Shown here one piece after another: positions 8,608 through 16,940 of a DNA stretch of 64,000 nt. Below the pieces are notes generated by a model. That model did not search any database and had not been told where the DNA came from. It saw only the letters and a program-made list of their open reading frames with translations. Position numbers and translations under genes: made by a program. This DNA is from Sulfurospirillum_A sp029027265 (lineage in GTDB: Bacteria; Campylobacterota; Campylobacteria; Campylobacterales; Sulfurospirillaceae). Each line of letters opens with the position of its first letter. The stretch's first letter is position 1. The stretch is from assembly GCA_029027265.1 (NCBI GenBank), contig CP093061.1, positions 496,001 to 560,000 on the forward strand, in the 5' to 3' direction.

Positions 8608-9561
8608 ATGACTAAGAAGTTAGCAACTATTGCTTTAGTAGGTGCGATGAGTTTGCCATTAATGGCTACAGATTTTGTAACAATCGGAACAGGTGGAGTT
8701 ACAGGTGTTTATTACCCATTGGGTGGTTCAATTTGTCGTTTAGTAAACAAAGGTAAGAAAGAGCATGGTGTAAGATGTTCTGTTGAATCTACTGGTGGTT
8801 CTGTTTATAATATCAACACTATAAAAGCTGGTGAACTTGATATGGGTATTTCTCAATCAGATGCTCAATATTTAGCATATAATGGTACAGGTAAGTTTAA
8901 ATCACAAGGTGCATTTAAAGACTTAAGATCTGTTTTTTCAGTATATGGAGAAGCTTTCGCTGTAGTAGCTCGTGCCGATTCTGGTATAAAAACTTTTGCT
9001 GATTTAAAAGGGAAAAGAGTCAATATAGGAAACTTAGGTTCTGGTTCACGTAACACAATGGAAGTTTTAATGCCAGTAATGGGTTGGACTAACAAATCAT
9101 TTAAAGTAGCCGGTGAATTAAAATCATCAGAAATGTCTAAAGCACTATGCGATAATAAACTAGATGCTATTATATTTGTTTCTGGACAACCAAATGGAAC
9201 TATAAAAGAAGCAACTACAACTTGTGATAGTGTTATTGTTGATGTTTCTGGTGAAAAAATTAAAAAATTTATGTCAGATAAACCTTATTTTAGTTCTATG
9301 ATAATACCAGGTGGTATGTATAAAGGAACAGATAAAGATACAGAAACATTTGGTATGCTTGCAACATTTGTAACTTCAAGTAAAATATCAGAGAAAGTTA
9401 TTTACACTGTAGTTAAATCGGTTTTTGAAAACTTTGAGGCTTTCAAAAAACTTCATCCAGCTTTCCATAATCTTAAAAAAGAAGATATGGTTAAAAATGG
9501 TCTTTCTGCTCCACTTCATAAAGGTGCAATCAAGTACTATAAAGAAGCAGGTCTTTTATAA
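8608..9561 (+). CDS. TAXI-family TRAP transporter solute-binding protein
   Basis: A 317-residue secreted protein with signal peptide MTKKLATIALVGAMSLPLMA. The mature start DFVTIGTGGVTGVYYPLGGS, then GISQSDAQYLAYNG, are hallmarks of TAXI receptors, which capture carboxylates or amino acids (for example glutamate) for a TRAP permease. ATG 8608 follows AAAAGGAG with ideal spacing and is preferred over an upstream in-frame ATG that would hide the signal peptide. The fused TRAP permease follows after about 100 bases. Expression of the receptor above the permease is suggested by the hairpins between them. Confidence 0.92.
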   Translation: MTKKLATIALVGAMSLPLMATDFVTIGTGGVTGVYYPLGGSICRLVNKGKKEHGVRCSVESTGGSVYNINTIKAGELDMGISQSDAQYLAYNGTGKFKSQGAFKDLRSVFSVYGEAFAVVARADSGIKTFADLKGKRVNIGNLGSGSRNTMEVLMPVMGWTNKSFKVAGELKSSEMSKALCDNKLDAIIFVSGQPNGTIKEATTTCDSVIVDVSGEKIKKFMSDKPYFSSMIIPGGMYKGTDKDTETFGMLATFVTSSKISEKVIYTVVKSVFENFEAFKKLHPAFHNLKKEDMVKNGLSAPLHKGAIKYYKEAGLL

Positions 9562-9573
9562 GACTTTAACACT

Positions 9574-9630
9574 AGAAGGGTCACATTGTGATCCTTCTAA
9601 AACATATACATAACTCTTTACATGTAGAGG
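9574..9630 (+). terminator. Intercistronic hairpins between TAXI receptor and permease
   Basis: Two hairpins follow the receptor gene. The stem at 9574-9583/9589-9598 has 10 pairs including one wobble. The palindrome CTCTTTACATGTAGAG at 9615-9630 carries one copy of the window-wide TACATGTA repeat. No strong U-run follows, so attenuation or 3'-end stabilisation of the receptor mRNA is more likely than full termination. Confidence 0.5.
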
Positions 9631-9668
9631 ATTATGTATGTGTTTTTTTATTTTAAGGAGTAGTTATT

Positions 9669-12242
9669 ATGGCAGAGAAGGAACAATCAGCACAAGACAT
9701 GGTCTTAGAGGCTGAATCTGGAGGACGTGACCCCTCAAACGCTTATTTAGCGAAGTTTATACTTTATTTAGCTTTAGTTTGGTCACTTTTTCAGCTATAT
9801 GTTTCATCACCATTAGTTCTTGAGTTTACACCTTGGATGAATGCTGACGTTGTTAAGCGTATTCACTTGATATTTGCAGGTTTTTTGGCCTATTTGAGTT
9901 ATCTACCTTTTAAGTCTTCACCTAAAAAGTATATTCCTATTACTGATTGGATTATGGGATTTTTATTTATTTTGTCAATTGTGTATTTGATATATGGACA
10001 AGTTTTAGATGGAGCTGCTTTTGAGATGAGACTAGGAGTTCCTAATAAACTTGATTTAATAACAAGTATTATTGGTATAGTTCTTCTTCTTGAAGCAACA
10101 AGACGTTCACTTGGGCCTCCTTTAATGATAGTTGCACTTCTCGCACTTACATATGCATATTTTGGTGCTGGTGATTATGGTGGGGCATCTATAAACAAGA
10201 TAGTATCTCATATGTGGATTACCACAGAGGGTGCTTTTGGTATCGCGATTGGTGTTTCAGCCACTATGGTTTTCTTATTTGTACTTTTTGGTGCATTACT
10301 TGAACAAGCTGGAGCGGGTAATTACTTTATACGTGTTGCTTTTTCTTTGATGGGTCACTTTAAAGGTGGACCTGCAAAAGCTGCTGTTGTAAGTTCTGCG
10401 ATGACTGGTATGATATCAGGTTCATCTATTGCTAATGTTGTAACAACAGGAACATTTACTATCCCACTTATGAAAAAAGTTGGATTTTCAGCGGAAAAAG
10501 CTGGAGCCATTGAAGTAGCATCTTCAACCAATGGGCAACTTACCCCTCCAATTATGGGAGCAGCAGCTTTCTTGATGGTTGAGTATGTTGGTATCCCTTT
10601 TGTTGAGATTATAAAGCATGCATTTTTACCAGCTGTTATATCTTATATAGCATTGATTTATATAGTTCATTTAGAAGCATTGAAAATGGATATGAAAGGT
10701 ATGGTAAAAAAAGACGAAGATAAGATGAACGCAAGAGGAAAATGGATTGGGGCACTCAGTGTCGTAATTGTTCTAGGTTTCTTATCATGGGTATTGGGAC
10801 CACTAATAGATATGGTTAAAAATGTATCAGGTGAATATACATTTACTGCTATTTTAGCTTTGATTGGTGTTTCATATGTTGTTCTTGTTTATTTTTCATC
10901 TAAAGTACCAGATTTACCAAGTGATGAGATTGAAAGTTTACCACCAGTTGGTGTTACGGTAAAAGCAGGGTTACATTACTTGTTACCTATAGTTATCCTT
11001 GTTTGGTTATTGACAGTTGAGAGACTCTCACCTGACCTTTCAGCATTTTGGGCATCTATATTTATGATTTTTATTGTTTTAACTCAAAAACCTATGATGG
11101 ACTTTTTTAGAGGAAAAAAAGAAATTTTTGGAAGAGTAAAAGAGAGTTTAGTTGACTTGGAGGTTGGCCTAATTAATGGTGCTAAAAATATGATAGGCAT
11201 TGGTGTTGCTACGGCAGTTGCCGGTATTATTGTTGGTACTGTTACATTAACAGGAATAGGACAAGTTATTATTGGTTTAGTTGAGGAAGTATCTGGCGGA
11301 AATATCTTCTTGATTCTTCTTTTAACGGCTATCATTAGTTTGATTCTTGGCATGGGTCTTCCTACTACCGCAAACTATATTGTTGTTTCAAGTTTGATGG
11401 CACCTGTTATAGTAAGTCTTGGTGCTGCTAATGACATTGCCATTCCATTAATAGCTGCTCATATGTTTGTGTTTTATTTTGGTATCTTAGCCGATGATAC
11501 ACCTCCGGTGGGACTGGCCGCCTTTGCTGCGGCCGCCATATCGAAAGGTGATCCTATAAAAACAGGTATTCAAGGGTTTACTTACGATATCCGTACAGCA
11601 CTGTTACCTTTTATGTTTATTTTCAATACACAGCTTTTGATGATAGGCATAAATAATATTTTTGATTTTATAGTAATCGTTGTAACGGCTATAACAGGCA
11701 TGCTACTGTTTGCGGCAGCCACGCAAGGCTTTTGGTTTACTAAAAGTAAGTGGCATGAAACTGTACTTCTTTTAGCATTGACATTTTTGATGTTCAGACC
11801 AGGATATTTTTACGACAAAATTGACCCGCCATATGATAGCTTACCAGGAAAAGAGATTTTTAAAGTTGCTGATGGCATGAAAGCAGGAGAGAGATTAGAG
11901 TTTGTTGTTAGTGGTGAGACTCTTGAGGGAGTTGAGCGAACTTATACTTTTGCATTGCCATTAGCAGAGGGTAAAACAGGACAAGAAAGATTCAATGCAA
12001 CGGGACTTCAACTAGATAACATGTTTGGTCCAATGGAAGTATCTATGGTTCTTCCTGGAAGTAATAAACAAGTTGAAGCTATCAAAAAAGCTGGAGTTGA
12101 TAGTGGTTGGATTGTCGAGTCTGTAAGAGTAAAAAGAGATAGATTACCTAAACAGATTATTCTTATTCCTGTTTTTGCTGTAGTTTTCCTTTTAGCTTGG
12201 ATTCAAATCAAACGTAGAAAAAGATTAAAAGGAGCTAAATAA
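9669..12242 (+). CDS. TRAP transporter permease, fused 4TM/12TM subunits
   Basis: An 857-residue inner-membrane protein. The small-subunit (DctQ-like) region occupies roughly residues 25-190 and the large DctM-like region follows, with conserved GGPAKAAVVSSAMTGMISGS, SSTNGQLTPPIMGAAAF and ILGMGLPTTANYIVVS segments. The last 150 or so residues carry a soluble extension of the DUF3394 kind before a final helix and an RRKRLKG tail. Such fusions pair with TAXI receptors, as here. The substrate is unknown; organic acids or amino acids are typical. The stop overlaps the next start (TAATG). Confidence 0.93.
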   Translation: MAEKEQSAQDMVLEAESGGRDPSNAYLAKFILYLALVWSLFQLYVSSPLVLEFTPWMNADVVKRIHLIFAGFLAYLSYLPFKSSPKKYIPITDWIMGFLFILSIVYLIYGQVLDGAAFEMRLGVPNKLDLITSIIGIVLLLEATRRSLGPPLMIVALLALTYAYFGAGDYGGASINKIVSHMWITTEGAFGIAIGVSATMVFLFVLFGALLEQAGAGNYFIRVAFSLMGHFKGGPAKAAVVSSAMTGMISGSSIANVVTTGTFTIPLMKKVGFSAEKAGAIEVASSTNGQLTPPIMGAAAFLMVEYVGIPFVEIIKHAFLPAVISYIALIYIVHLEALKMDMKGMVKKDEDKMNARGKWIGALSVVIVLGFLSWVLGPLIDMVKNVSGEYTFTAILALIGVSYVVLVYFSSKVPDLPSDEIESLPPVGVTVKAGLHYLLPIVILVWLLTVERLSPDLSAFWASIFMIFIVLTQKPMMDFFRGKKEIFGRVKESLVDLEVGLINGAKNMIGIGVATAVAGIIVGTVTLTGIGQVIIGLVEEVSGGNIFLILLLTAIISLILGMGLPTTANYIVVSSLMAPVIVSLGAANDIAIPLIAAHMFVFYFGILADDTPPVGLAAFAAAAISKGDPIKTGIQGFTYDIRTALLPFMFIFNTQLLMIGINNIFDFIVIVVTAITGMLLFAAATQGFWFTKSKWHETVLLLALTFLMFRPGYFYDKIDPPYDSLPGKEIFKVADGMKAGERLEFVVSGETLEGVERTYTFALPLAEGKTGQERFNATGLQLDNMFGPMEVSMVLPGSNKQVEAIKKAGVDSGWIVESVRVKRDRLPKQIILIPVFAVVFLLAWIQIKRRKRLKGAK

Positions 12243-12496
12243 TGTTAATTGCATGGGTGGTATTGGTTGGTATTGTGATAGCTATGTATATCATTATCTA
12301 TAAGTATGAAAAGAAGATGAATAAAATGCAAGAGCTTATTGCAGCTAATAAAGAGAAACTTGGTGAACACCATGATAGGATTACAAAAAATCATGAAAGA
12401 AGTAAAAAGAATCACGAGAAGCTTGATGAGCACAATAACTTTATAAATCAGATGTGGGTAACTATACCTAAACGTAAATCTGAAAAAGAAGATTAA
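12242..12496 (+). CDS. Small membrane-anchored coiled-coil protein
   Basis: An 84-residue protein. One N-terminal transmembrane helix (LIAWVVLVGIVIAMYIIIY) is followed by KYEKKMNKMQELIAANKE and then heptads beginning with N or H (NKEKLGE, HHDRITK, NHERSKK, NHEKLDE), a classical parallel coiled coil. It starts on the last base of the TRAP permease stop, so it is translated with it. The minus-strand protein at 35954-36232 has the same plan and similar sequence around KYEK. No function is known; a scaffold or transporter accessory role is a guess. Confidence 0.7.
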   Translation: MLIAWVVLVGIVIAMYIIIYKYEKKMNKMQELIAANKEKLGEHHDRITKNHERSKKNHEKLDEHNNFINQMWVTIPKRKSEKED

Positions 12497-12523
12497 AATT
12501 CTCCCTTTTTAGGGAGAGTTTTT
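12495..12523 (+). terminator. Rho-independent terminator of the TRAP operon
   Basis: CTCCCT/AGGGAG stem extended by A-T pairs, with a TTTT loop and followed by a run of T. It ends the TAXI-TRAP transcription unit. Confidence 0.75.
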
Positions 12524-12687
12524 ACTCTAATTCATTCTCTTCTATGTCTATCATATTGTAAATTTCATGTGGTGCAAACCCATTTTCTTTTGCAATTCCC
12601 CTAAATATAAACTTAATAAAATTATAAATTATATATGTTAATGTTCTGTTAATATAATGAAAAATATCTTTTTAAGCCCTCTTTTAG

Positions 12688-12693
12688 TATAAT
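12688..12693 (+). promoter_or_regulatory. Probable -10 element of prs
   Basis: TATAAT lies 31 bases before the prs start, after an A/T-rich stretch without a clear -35 hexamer, as is usual in Campylobacterota sigma-70 promoters. The ribosome site is AAGGGTG. Confidence 0.45.
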
Positions 12694-12723
12694 CCGCGTA
12701 ATTAAATATTATAAGGGTGTAAT

Positions 12724-13653
12724 ATGAGGGGCTATAAAGTCTTTACGGGTACTGCTAATCCAGAGTTTTCAAAAAAAGTTGCAAAATATCTTTCACTTCC
12801 ATTATCAGAAGCGACTATCAAGCGTTTTAGTGATGGTGAAATTAGTGTTCAAATTACTGAGAGTGTTAGAGGTAAAGATGTATTTATCATCCAGCCAACA
12901 TGTGCTCCAGCTAATGTAAATCTTATGGAACTTCTTATTTTAACTGATGCTCTGAGACGTAGTTCAGCTAGTTCTATAACTGCAATTGTACCTTATTTTG
13001 GCTACGCAAGACAAGATAGAAAAGCAGCTCCAAGGGTTCCAATTACAGCTAAACTAGTAGCAAATATGATGGAAACAGCAGGAATTGATAGAGTTGTGAC
13101 TATCGATCTTCATGCTGGTCAGATTCAAGGTTTTTTTGATATACCTGTTGATAACTTGTATGGTTCTATTATTTTCCATGATTACATCAAAAATAAAGGA
13201 CTTAAAAATCCTATTATTGCTAGTCCAGACATTGGTGGAGTTGCACGTGCAAGAAGTTTTGCAAAAAAACTTGGAGTAGATATTGTTATAGTTGATAAAA
13301 GACGTGAAAAAGCAAATGAATCAGAAGTTATGAATATCATTGGTGATGTTGAAGGTAAAGATGTTATTTTAGTTGATGATATGATTGATACTGCGGGAAC
13401 CATAGTAAAAGCTGCAAAAGTACTTAAGGCAAAAGGAGCTACGAGTGTTATGGCATGCTGTACGCATCCAGTTCTTAGTGGACCTGCTTATGAAAGAATT
13501 GAAGCAGGAGACTTAGATGAGCTTTTAGTGTCTGATTCTATTCCTTTAACACAAGAGTGTGCAAAGATAAAAGTTCTTAGTATCGCTCCAACATTTGCAG
13601 AAGTAATAAGAAGAGTTTATCACAATGAAAGTGTGAATGGATTGTTTATTTAA
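12724..13653 (+). CDS. prs: Ribose-phosphate pyrophosphokinase
   Basis: A 309-residue enzyme making PRPP from ribose 5-phosphate and ATP for purine, pyrimidine, histidine and tryptophan synthesis. Visible motifs are the flexible loop YFGYARQDRK, the metal site DLHAGQIQGFF, the SPDIGGVARAR segment and the PRPP-binding loop VILVDDMIDTAGT. Length is normal for class I enzymes. The TAA overlaps the lepA ATG by one base, so the two are translationally coupled. Confidence 0.97.
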   Translation: MRGYKVFTGTANPEFSKKVAKYLSLPLSEATIKRFSDGEISVQITESVRGKDVFIIQPTCAPANVNLMELLILTDALRRSSASSITAIVPYFGYARQDRKAAPRVPITAKLVANMMETAGIDRVVTIDLHAGQIQGFFDIPVDNLYGSIIFHDYIKNKGLKNPIIASPDIGGVARARSFAKKLGVDIVIVDKRREKANESEVMNIIGDVEGKDVILVDDMIDTAGTIVKAAKVLKAKGATSVMACCTHPVLSGPAYERIEAGDLDELLVSDSIPLTQECAKIKVLSIAPTFAEVIRRVYHNESVNGLFI

Positions 13654-15449
13654 TGGCTCAAAAAAATATACGTAACTTTTCTATTATTGCTCATATAGAC
13701 CACGGTAAGAGTACTTTAGCCGATAGGCTTATCCAAGAGTGTGGAGCTGTCTCAGACAGAGAGATGGGCACTCAGATGATGGACACTATGGACATAGAAA
13801 AAGAGCGTGGAATTACCATAAAAGCACAAAGTGTTAGACTTACTTATGTAAAAGATGGAGTTCCTTATATACTGAACCTTATAGATACTCCAGGGCATGT
13901 TGATTTTTCTTATGAAGTATCTCGCTCACTTGCTTCAAGTGATGGAGCTTTATTGATAGTAGATGCTTCTCAAGGTGTAGAAGCACAAACCATAGCTAAT
14001 GTGTATATTGCATTAGATAATGATTTAACATTGATTCCTGTTATAAATAAGATAGACCTTCCAGCAGCTGACCCTGAAAAAGTAAAAAATGAAATAGAAC
14101 ATACCATAGGACTTGATTGTAGTGATGCAATTAACGTTAGTGCAAAAAGTGGAATAGGCATAACTGAGCTTCTTGATACTATTGTTAGTACTATTCCCTC
14201 GCCTGTTGGTGATGAGAATGCTCCTACAAAAGCTATCATTTATGATAGTTGGTTTGATAACTATTTAGGTGCTTTGGCATTAGTTAGGGTATATGATGGT
14301 GAAATCAAAAAAGGTCAAGAAATATATGTAATGGGAACTGAGAAAAGACATGAAGTTTTAAATCTTATGTATCCACATCCTCTTAAGCACGAAAAAACAA
14401 AAGTTGTAAAAACAGGTGAAGTTGGTATTGTTGTTCTTGGACTTAAAAATATTGGTGATGTTCAGGTTGGTGACACTATTACAGATAATAAAAATAGAGC
14501 AACAGAAGCAATTCGTGGTTTCGAAGAGGTTAAATCATTTGTTTTTGCAGGTATTTATCCTATAGAAACTGACAAATTTGAAGAATTACGCGATGCATTA
14601 GACAAGTTAAAACTAAATGATTCAAGTATTTCTTATGAACCTGAAACTTCAGTAGCTTTAGGTTATGGTTTTCGTGTAGGATTTTTAGGACTTCTACATA
14701 TGGAAGTTATAAAAGAGAGATTGGAACGTGAGTTTGATCTTGATTTGATTGCAACTGCTCCAACTGTTACTTATAGAGTTTTAACAACTAGTGGTGAAAC
14801 ACTAGAGATGCAAAATCCAAGTCAACTTCCTTCTGTAAATCAGATAGAAAAAATAATGGAACCTTATGTAAGAGCTACGATATTGACTCCAACAGAGTTT
14901 CTAGGAAATATTATAACTTTGCTAAACAACAAAAGAGGTATCCAAGAAAAGATGGACTATTTAAGTCCTGAGAGAGTTCTTTTGGAATACTCTATTCCTA
15001 TGAATGAAATAGTTATGGATTTTTATGATAAGCTAAAATCTGTTACTAAAGGTTATGCTAGTTTTGATTATGACCAAACAGGTTACCGTGAAGGTGATTT
15101 GGTCAAGCTTGATGTCTTGGTTGCTGGTGAAGTCGTAGATGCTCTGTCAATAATTGTACCAAAAGTAAATGCAACAAGCCGTGGACGTGATTTTGTAAAA
15201 GCAATGAAAGAGATAGTTCCAAGGCAACTTTTTGAAGTAGCAATTCAAGCAAGTATTGGAAACAAAGTAATAGCTCGTGAGACTGTAAAGTCCATGGGTA
15301 AAAACGTAACTGCTAAGTGTTATGGTGGTGATATAACAAGAAAAAGAAAACTACTAGAGAAACAAAAAGCTGGTAAAAAAAGAATGAAATCTATAGGAAG
15401 AGTACAACTTCCGCAAGAAGCCTTTTTAACAGTATTGAAACTAGACTAA
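13653..15449 (+). CDS. lepA: Elongation factor 4 (LepA)
   Basis: A 598-residue translational GTPase that remodels ribosomes during initiation and stress. It has G1 AHIDHGKST, G2/switch I ERGITIKAQ, G3 DTPGHVDF and G4 NKIDLP, then EF-G-like domains II, III and V, and the LepA-specific C-terminal domain with KCYGGDITRKRKLLEKQKAG. Full length. It sits between prs and comF with 1-base and 2-base junctions. Confidence 0.97.
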   Translation: MAQKNIRNFSIIAHIDHGKSTLADRLIQECGAVSDREMGTQMMDTMDIEKERGITIKAQSVRLTYVKDGVPYILNLIDTPGHVDFSYEVSRSLASSDGALLIVDASQGVEAQTIANVYIALDNDLTLIPVINKIDLPAADPEKVKNEIEHTIGLDCSDAINVSAKSGIGITELLDTIVSTIPSPVGDENAPTKAIIYDSWFDNYLGALALVRVYDGEIKKGQEIYVMGTEKRHEVLNLMYPHPLKHEKTKVVKTGEVGIVVLGLKNIGDVQVGDTITDNKNRATEAIRGFEEVKSFVFAGIYPIETDKFEELRDALDKLKLNDSSISYEPETSVALGYGFRVGFLGLLHMEVIKERLEREFDLDLIATAPTVTYRVLTTSGETLEMQNPSQLPSVNQIEKIMEPYVRATILTPTEFLGNIITLLNNKRGIQEKMDYLSPERVLLEYSIPMNEIVMDFYDKLKSVTKGYASFDYDQTGYREGDLVKLDVLVAGEVVDALSIIVPKVNATSRGRDFVKAMKEIVPRQLFEVAIQASIGNKVIARETVKSMGKNVTAKCYGGDITRKRKLLEKQKAGKKRMKSIGRVQLPQEAFLTVLKLD

Positions 15450-15451
15450 TA

Positions 15452-16018
15452 ATGCGATGCCAACTATGTTTGAACATAAGTTGGCATCCACTTTGTAAAA
15501 ACTGCTTAAACACTGTTTTAATCCCTACTCCAAACAAAAGAGTTTTAAAAGATGGCTTAGTTGTCTATTCGGCTTATAACTACAAAGATATAAAAAATTT
15601 ACTTCATACAAAACATACCTACCATGGAACAAAAATATTTGCTCAACTAACAAAATACGCACTTTTACCTTTAGTAAAAACCTTTACATGTAGAGATGTT
15701 CTCTCACTTCCAATAGACGATCACACAAGAAGTGGCTACTCTCACTCAGCAGTTATTGCACACGGATTAAAAAAACAGATTAAACCATTATATGGAAAAC
15801 TAAGAGCTAAAAATAACACAAGATATTCAGGACAAACCCTACATATAAGAACACAGAACAGAAGAGATTTTACTCTTACATGTAAAGAAAATTTAGATGT
15901 AATTCTCATTGATGACATAATAACCACAGGAAACACTCTAAAAGAAGCCCATGCTATATGTAAACAAAATAAATTGAACGTTCTATTTGCAATAACACTA
16001 GCAAACACAGAAGACTAA
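15452..16018 (+). CDS. ComF-family phosphoribosyltransferase-like protein
   Basis: A 188-residue protein. The N-terminal MRCQLC...LCKNC gives a four-cysteine zinc knuckle and VILIDDIITTGNTL is the PRPP loop of the phosphoribosyltransferase fold. ComF/GntX proteins are linked to natural transformation: they assist import or processing of single-stranded DNA, though the enzyme activity is unproved. It begins 2 bases after lepA. Two TACATGTA palindromes lie inside, read as FTCRD and LTCKE. Confidence 0.85.
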   Translation: MRCQLCLNISWHPLCKNCLNTVLIPTPNKRVLKDGLVVYSAYNYKDIKNLLHTKHTYHGTKIFAQLTKYALLPLVKTFTCRDVLSLPIDDHTRSGYSHSAVIAHGLKKQIKPLYGKLRAKNNTRYSGQTLHIRTQNRRDFTLTCKENLDVILIDDIITTGNTLKEAHAICKQNKLNVLFAITLANTED

Positions 16019-16032
16019 ATACACCACTAAAC

Positions 16033-16871
16033 GGGTCAGCCCCCAACTATGAACTTTTGTGTTATAATGGACTTACTTCAATAGAGGAGTTCATATGGCA
16101 AGAAGATTAAGAGTAGAAATTTGTGGGTATCATCATGTCTACAACAGAGGCGTTGCAAAAAAACGAATATTTTTAAAAGACAGAGATAGAGAGAAGTTTT
16201 TAGAGATACTTTCTGATGTAGCAAAAGAATTTAGATTTAATATACACTCCTTTTGTCTTATGAATAACCACTATCACCTTTTGATTGAGAATAAAAAAGA
16301 GAACCTTTCAGCTGGTATGAGGCAACTAGGTTCACGTTATGCTAGTTACTTTAATAAAACTTACAAAAGAGTAGGGCACCTATGGCAAGATAGATTTAAA
16401 TCTTGGTATGTCATGGATGAAAATTATCTTTTTACACTTTTCAAGTACATAGAATCAAATCCTGTAAAAGCAAATATGAGTAGCAAGATTGGAGAGTACA
16501 GATACAGTGCAAGCTACTCTATTCTTAAAAATGGAGTGCCTCTTTTTTTACAGAACTCTTTTGTTCTAAGAGATTACGATACAAATGTACTTTTTGATAT
16601 GTTTGATATACCTCTTAGTCAAAAAGATATAGAAAATATAGATAAATTTCACAAAATTAAGTATAAACAAGATAATGGAGATGTAATTCAGTCAAAAAAA
16701 CAGAGTTTAGAGTACTATTTTAGGGGTACACAGAGTAAAAAAGTGAGAAATGAAGCTATTTTAAATGCTTATGAAGATGACTATACAAAAAGTGAGATAG
16801 CAAAACAGATAGGTTTAAGCGGTACAGGAGTAGCAAAAATCATTAAAAAGTTTATAGTTGGGGGCTGACCC
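16033..16871 (+). mobile_element. RAYT/IS200-like element with perfect 18-bp inverted ends
   Basis: GGGTCAGCCCCCAACTAT at 16033-16050 is repeated as its exact reverse complement at 16854-16871, bracketing one transposase gene. Each end contains a short GGG...CCC fold. The right end overlaps the transposase stop codon. The element lies cleanly between comF and gyrA. Single-strand (HUH) transposases of this kind recognise folded ends; whether it still moves is unknown. Confidence 0.85.
16095..16868 (+). CDS. REP-associated tyrosine transposase (TnpA-REP / Y1-type HUH)
   Basis: A 257-residue transposase. The HUH histidines occur in FCLMNNHYHLLIE and the catalytic tyrosine probably in LGSRYASYFN, followed by the conserved VGHLWQDRFKSWYVMDENYL. 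The C-terminal 50 residues form a helix-turn-helix (YTKSEIAKQIGLSGTGVAKI). ATG 16095 follows GAGGAG. Members nick and join single-stranded DNA at folded palindromes. The reading frame is intact and its stop codon is part of the right inverted repeat. Confidence 0.92.
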   Translation: MARRLRVEICGYHHVYNRGVAKKRIFLKDRDREKFLEILSDVAKEFRFNIHSFCLMNNHYHLLIENKKENLSAGMRQLGSRYASYFNKTYKRVGHLWQDRFKSWYVMDENYLFTLFKYIESNPVKANMSSKIGEYRYSASYSILKNGVPLFLQNSFVLRDYDTNVLFDMFDIPLSQKDIENIDKFHKIKYKQDNGDVIQSKKQSLEYYFRGTQSKKVRNEAILNAYEDDYTKSEIAKQIGLSGTGVAKIIKKFIVGG

Positions 16872-16940
16872 CTTTTGGGCTAATTGGGGATTAATGTTGG
16901 TTTTTGTAGAATAAAAGAAATTAAATTATGAGGTTATTAA

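Noticed and set aside
12522..12672. Minus-strand open stretch ending in GIAKENGFAPHEIYNMIDIE
   Set aside because: It reads like the tail of a protein but has no start codon, lies across the prs promoter region and overlaps the terminator. Possibly an old remnant; too weak to call.
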